Shown: positions 59,746 to 64,000 of the stretch, piece by piece | How positions within the stretch are numbered: position 1 is the first letter of the stretch | Layout of the letters: each line of letters opens with the position of its first letter | Origin: Platycnemis pennipes | Taxonomy: Eukaryota > Arthropoda > Insecta > Odonata > Platycnemididae | Direction: 5' to 3' | Assembly: GCA_933228895.1 (NCBI GenBank) | Contig: OW121851.1 | Coordinates: 112,737,271-112,801,270, forward strand | DNA: 64,000 bases | The notes under the pieces: model-generated | The model's input: only the letters and a program-made list of their open reading frames with translations | Database searches by the model: none | Told to the model about the DNA's origin: nothing | Translations under genes and position numbers: made by a program

Positions 59746-60656
59746 TTTGTATTGCCAGAATTTGGTGACTTGGTGTACATACCGTGGGAGGCGACAAGTG
59801 CTTTCAGTGTTGCTGGACTTCCTGGGGGAAGTTAACTGCGCGTCACTGGGCTGATGTTCACGTACACGTTACGCGCCGAAAAGCCGTATGTTTCACTGTT
59901 TGCTTGGATGACCATGAAACGAGCAGGGGAATATCTCATCATTGCCATTATTCCTTTGTAAGCCTGTTTTTTACGGAAATGAATAGATTCAATTTTGTAG
60001 TGTGTGTGTCTGTGTGTAGAACTTTGAAGCACCGCTGTGTGTGAAAAATCGCTGCCCAGTTTTTCCGACATCAAATTTGTCTGAAATTCACATTGCTGTC
60101 TTAATAATAGTCAATTGTCTCCGGTTACCATTCCTTAGATTTTTTTTCGCACAGACCTCTTGACCTAAACTCTACTTCCAGTTAATCTCTTCGATTTAAA
60201 ACTATTCATCTTTTTATCTTTCTTCATTGCTTCATACACTTCATGCGTGGCGTTCCTATGTAGTTCTTTGATTCACTTTTAACTCTGTCACATTACTGAA
60301 GAGTCTTTAGTTATGTAGAATAAGGTTCTCCGGTCTTCCTTTTCCATTTCCTGTGAAAATTTAATACCCCCCTACTCTTCTTCGAATCTATTTTTTATAG
60401 ATATTCAGATCATTTTAGGTAATTGCTTTAAAGTATGTAACAATATCCGTAAAGGTGGCAATCGGCAAGTGTTTTGGTTTGAAGTAGAATGCTAAGTTCA
60501 TTCTAGATTTGCGTAAGGCACAAAAGGAGGCTTAAATATTTAATCCTGTCTCAAGAATATGGTTAAGTGACAACAGTACCTGTCGTAATTCACAGTACCT
60601 ATCATTGCAACATCTAGCTCCTTTAAATCCAACAGAATTCCACAGGGGAGAAGGAC

Positions 60657-60770
60657 ACCTTGGTAACTTAATTGGCTAAGGCACCTGGGGCGAATTTTGG
60701 GCATCCGGGTTCGAATCCTGGTGGAGATGAATGATTTGTTTCTCTTTGAAAATTCTGTAGTCGTAATCAT
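60657..60770 (+). repeat. tRNA-derived SINE family 3
   Basis: Box A region TGGTAACTTAATTGGCTAAG and box B GGGTTCGAATCCTGGTGG, followed by GATGAATGATTTGTTTCTCT, related to the SINE fragments at 37372-37683. The tRNA fold is imperfect, so this is a SINE rather than a tRNA gene. Confidence 0.65.
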
Positions 60771-60827
60771 GAAGGATATCCAGTAGTGCGTAATTATACT
60801 ATTACATAAAGAAGTTATTTACTCGGA

Positions 60828-61045
60828 CATATCTTAAGACCCAATGGCCTGATGAAGGTACTCATTGAGGGAAATTTGAACGGGAAGAATGGCAATGGCA
60901 GGCCTCTTATGAGATATTTGGATCAAGTTGTCAAGGATCTAAAAGAAAAGAATTGCGTCAATTAAAGACGTTGAGCGTTAGGGTAATCGAGCGAGGGCTG
61001 CGTCAGGCCAATCTAAGGATTATTGACCGATAGTGATGATGAAAG
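60828..61045 (+). mobile_element. RTE-like LINE, 3' fragment
   Basis: The + strand reads ATATCTTAAGACCCAATGGC, GGTACTCATTGAGGGAAATT, then a decayed RYLDQVVKDLKEKN block and ATCTAAGGATTATTGACCG with a GATGATGA tail; matches the - strand copies at 21048 and 27099. Confidence 0.7.
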
Positions 61046-61389
61046 CGTACAGTTTTTCCTATAATTTTCTGGTTTTAAAGGCTGTGAGGTATTAGTGATA
61101 TCCATGTGTAAAATCAGGGAAATACCTGGAATTTTTTCATCCGATGGAGATACTTAACAGTATACCTGTAATCAGGCTATCTTAGGGGCACAAGCTCTCG
61201 AAATTGTGCCAAACCTCCGGCCTTACCATTGCCACATACCGATGTCTTATTATTCTAAGTTCCTGGCACGCGCCCAAGCTTTTGGTATTGACATCAGTTG
61301 AGAGAAAAATTATGTGGCCGTTGAAAAGAAAGAATAAGACTGGAAAGGGCGTTGAGGATTCATTTGTAAATTAACTAATTTAATACGTA

Positions 61390-61570
61390 ACTCTGGCTTC
61401 ATTGTCATCGGTCACGAGTCCTAGGATTTACTTGACGCGACTATCCACTCCATTCTTTCAATCGCCTAGCCTACTCATACTGACGTAATTTTACTCCACT
61501 CATACATCATTCACTTCTTACTCCATGCATCTCATACTAGGCCTTTATTTGCCACTCTTTCAGTCACTTT
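61390..61570 (-). mobile_element. RTE-like LINE, extreme 3' end
   Basis: CATTGTCATCGGTCACGAGT, CCTAGGATTTACTTGACGCG and CATCTCATACTAGGCC follow the family's 3' end in reverse orientation. About 180 bases, decayed. Confidence 0.65.
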
Positions 61571-61792
61571 TCGCTTTACGCCTATTGTCAGTAGACGTTA
61601 ATGTCCCAACATATGGTTTCATCACCACTGCGTTGTCCAGTCTTTTCAAAGTTTTGATCGGCATCTTAAACTCTTGGCATTTCAGTAAAAAGTCTGGAAA
61701 TCAGCGATACCTATTGGCTGGGGTTATTTGTTGCCTTCAGGTATTTTTTATTCTTATGTTAGTCATCTGTTGAAAACTTTGAAAAGAGGAGG

Positions 61793-61990
61793 GGCTTGAT
61801 CTTGAGACGTGACGGCCTGATGAAGACAATCGTCGAGGGACAAGTAAATGGAAAGAATGGAAAGGAATGACTCACAAGAGATATATGGAACAATTTATGA
61901 AGGATGTGAAAGAGATGAATTATGTTCATATGATTAGCCGTTGGAGAATCAATTGGAGAACTCCGCCCAACCAATATTAGGATTGTTGAC
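61793..61990 (+). mobile_element. RTE-like LINE, 3' fragment
   Basis: GACGTGACGGCCTGATGAAG, ACAATCGTCGAGGGACAAGT and a YMEQFMKDVKEMNY block, ending ACCAATATTAGGATTGTTGA and TGTGATTGTGATG. Same family as above. Confidence 0.72.
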
Positions 61991-62189
61991 TTGTGATTGT
62001 GATGTTATTCATGTAAGTGAACGGCATCGTGCGTGAGTTGATGAGTGTGAGACTTCGTGGAGGAAAAGTAATCGAGAAATAAGTGAATTACTATCGAGTG
62101 ATCTCTCTTTCCCTCTTAATTATGCAAGACCCTTATTCGTCTCAGAACTGAAATTCCTGTAATCCTCATCATCGGTCAACAATCCTAGG

Positions 62190-62789
62190 ATTTCCGGCGT
62201 CGTTGTTTTTTTGGGTAAACCCGCGTCAAGCAGTATAAAAATGACCAACAGTTTCGTCTCCGCTGCTGGAGACTTCCTCAGGGTAATGACATTGCTTGGT
62301 TTGCGCGTAGATTTATATTCTCACGGTGGTGGAGGTGGGGGACTGGATGAGGGTGGAGGTGGGGGTTTCTCGATTTTTCTTTTGGTTCTCGAAATAACTG
62401 GAAGCCAGGGTGAGCTTACCATTTGTCCTTGGTCTCTATTAAAATTTCTTGCATACTTCCTAATTTCGAGGGCCTCTCTTATTAACCTCGTCTTGAAATG
62501 TTTTTCCCTTGCTATGACTTCTGCGTTGGTCACGTCAATTTCGTGCTCTGCGACCGCTGATTTTTCGAAGTGGCCCAGTCTAATGGCGGCTCAATGTTCT
62601 TTTCTTTTTGTCCGTATTGTTCTGCCCGTCTCTCCTACGTACACCTTATCACACGATCGGCAGCTTATCCAGATCGGCAGATGTAGACTCCTTCCGTCTC
62701 TAATATATCTTTTTCTTTTACGCTGCGAGGAGGGCTGCTTGAAACCAATCATAGGATTCTTCGGAGAATACTTCTAGATAGGATTCTTC
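62190..62789 (-). mobile_element. Penelope-like element fragment with GIY-YIG region
   Basis: On the - strand the sequence encodes ISCRSCDKVYVGETGRTIRT, KRKEH-stop, LGHFEKSAVAEHEIDVTNAE and VIAREKHFKTRLIREALEIR with KYARNFNRDQG, typical of the GIY-YIG endonuclease end of Penelope-like retroelements (YVGETGRT, then AEHxxxxxH/D and a Lys/Arg-rich helix). It continues into a Pro-rich tail (PPPPPSSSPPPPPP). The stop after KEH shows decay. A hammerhead-like core follows at 62238-62286 on the same strand, where Penelope-like elements are known to carry them. Confidence 0.75.
62238..62286 (-). ncRNA. Hammerhead-like motif in Penelope-like fragment
   Basis: - strand: CTGAGGA (62281-62275), one extra base, helix II GTCTCC/GGAGAC (62273-62268 with 62261-62256), GAAAC (62255-62251), then TGTTGGTC giving a short helix III (ACT/GGT) and a GTC triplet. 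Helix I pairing next to the core is not evident, so activity is doubtful. Helix II is perfectly paired over 6 bp. Confidence 0.55.
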
Positions 62790-63308
62790 ATAGAATACTT
62801 CTATCGGCCAACCTTTTCATATTTATGTAACTCCTCTCTTTTACATCTTTCACAACCTGCTCCATATATGAGGCCTGCCTTTTCCAATCTTTCCGTTCAC
62901 TTTTCCCCCGACGATAGTCCTCATCAGGACGTCGTGTCTTAAGATATGGCCGATTAAGTTGTCCCGTCTTCTTTTTAGAGTTTCCAGCAGACTTCTCTTT
63001 TCTCCCACTCTGCTTAGGGCTTCTTCGTTTGTCATTCGGTCGCTCCATTTAATCTTCATCTTTCTTCGGCAGCACCACATTTCGAATGCTTCCACCCTTT
63101 TCTTCTACACTACTGTCATCGTCCATGCCTCACTACCGTAAAGAAACATACTTCTGATGTTTGTTCTTATGAATTGTTTTCTTATTTTTACGCTTGTATT
63201 TCCAGCTGTAAGTGGGTTCTTCTTTTGATAGAATGCCCTCTTTGCCTGTGCTATTCTACTGGCTGTTTCTGTCTTGCTTCGTCTGTTTTTGGTTACTCGG
63301 CTTCCCAG

Positions 63309-63620
63309 GGGGGCTGTGTTTGAAACCGTCGGGATTATCTCTAATAGGTAAGCAAGGACTCACGTGGTGTAAACACGAATGCTTCGCAAATTTGGTGTGT
63401 TAAAACTGCTAATTGCAACCTCATTCTTTGTTTATACTTTTGTTATATCTCAACTGGGGCACTTTAGTTGGCATAGATGAGAAAAACTCAAGTGAAAACA
63501 ATTAATGATGTTGTAAAGTGCGATTCAGACACATTAAATTAAAAAACCATTTGTGTTTGTATCACGTGACTCCTTGGTTACATATTACAGATAATCCCGA
63601 CGGTTTCAAACACAATCCCA
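63309..63620 (+). repeat. MITE family 2, complete copy with flanking CCCAG
   Basis: GGGGGCTGTGTTTGAAACCG at the left and CGGTTTCAAACACAATCCC at the right. The same CCCAG occurs at 63304-63308 and 63617-63621, consistent with a short target duplication, although part of the right one overlaps the terminus. Inserted in an RTE-like LINE that resumes afterwards. Confidence 0.78.
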
Positions 63621-63640
63621 GTAACAGAACTTCAGGAAAC

Positions 63641-64000
63641 CGAAGAAGCCGGAAATTCCTAATGTGCATGAAACATCCTTAGGACCATGAAACATAGGAC
63701 CAGATGGGACTCTTATCTGGATGATTGTCTTCGAATATGTTCGGATGGCTCACAATACGGGAAAATCCTGTAACTTATTATGAGAGGAAGCACGGTCAGC
63801 ATGCGCAGGTCGCAAGTCGTGTATTTCCTACCCACGTGCATGGACGTAAAAGTTTCACCGCGTGGAAGAGACGCAACTAGGCCACGTGCGATGCAGCTGT
63901 AGCTCAATGCGCCGCCGCCGCGCCGCGCCGATTTAATCCCACCCCCTGAACCCCACGGTGCGGCTCTTTAAATTGATCGAGAAGGCATGAATGCCTTGTT
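63641..64000. other. Window end, GC-rich tail, no gene recognised
   Basis: The last 150 bases include a GCCGCCGCCGCGCCGCGCCG run at about 63911-63930, and CACGTG words occur at 63834, possible basic helix-loop-helix sites. No coding region supported. Confidence 0.35.

Larger units (their letters stand above)
62167..63640 (-). mobile_element. RTE-like LINE copy with two nested insertions
   Basis: Segments: about 62167-62189 (3' end, CATCATCGGTCAACAATCCT), 62790-63308 (coding, with [57 protein letters not shown]) and from 63621 (TAACAGAACTTC, matching ATAACAGAACTC of the 27.7 kb copy). The gaps are a Penelope-like fragment (62190-62789) and a MITE family 2 copy (63309-63620). Confidence 0.75.

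Noticed and set aside
60657..60730. Functional tRNA gene
   Set aside because: Imperfect cloverleaf and followed by a SINE body shared with 37372-37683.
62211..62777. 188-codon frame on the + strand
   Set aside because: Shadow of the Penelope-like coding sequence on the - strand; the Gly-rich stretch is the complement of the proline codons.
1..64000. CRISPR arrays, operons or bacterial features
   Set aside because: Spliced eukaryotic genes and eukaryotic retroelements throughout; no regularly spaced short repeats.

Overview
The window looks like part of a large, repeat-rich arthropod (most likely insect) nuclear genome. It is AT-rich, genes have small exons and long introns, and most of the sequence is decayed transposable elements: RTE-like and CR1/Jockey-like LINEs, tRNA-derived SINEs, TIR/MITE elements, a hAT remnant and a Penelope-like fragment. 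The species cannot be named from the sequence. A complete selenocysteine elongation factor argues against lineages that lost selenoprotein synthesis (Lepidoptera, Hymenoptera and several other holometabolans). The LINE and SINE mixture would fit a hemimetabolous or palaeopteran insect such as a damselfly, but that is a guess.

Two protein-coding genes are well supported, and they converge tail to tail. (1) Syntaxin-6 (STX6), + strand, 3157-47319, has seven coding exons and a predicted 265-residue protein: 3157-3191, 3391-3563, 32967-33061, 35790-35849, 38207-38469, 44973-45067 and 47243-47319. Its second intron is about 29.4 kb and has the hallmarks of a minor-spliceosome (U12) AT-AC intron. 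Most repeats in the left half of the window lie in it. (2) Selenocysteine-specific elongation factor (EEFSEC), - strand, 52076-48415, has six coding exons and a predicted 560-residue protein: 51806-52076, 51559-51728, 50970-51084, 50723-50883, 49825-50635 and 48415-48569. The two genes act in unrelated processes, endosome/trans-Golgi membrane fusion and UGA-Sec decoding.

Layout: 1-3156 upstream of STX6, no gene seen; 3157-3563 STX6 exons 1-2; 3564-32966 U12-type intron full of LINE, SINE, MITE and foldback elements; 32967-47319 the other STX6 exons with moderate introns; 47320-48414 shared 3' intergenic interval; 48415-52076 EEFSEC; 52077-54960 mostly unique sequence with no recognised gene; 54960-64000 a repeat cluster (CR1/Jockey-like 3' ends, SINEs, RTE-like LINE fragments and a Penelope-like fragment nested in one RTE copy).

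The most unusual signal is a set of small foldback elements carrying hammerhead-ribozyme-like cores (CUGANGA, helix, GAAA). The best motif is at 45457-45529. Two of the foldbacks are flanked by 12-13 bp direct repeats typical of retroposition, and one of those also has an apparent empty site nearby. Hammerheads are already known in Penelope-like retroelements, so this may be a local non-autonomous branch of a described phenomenon rather than a new system.
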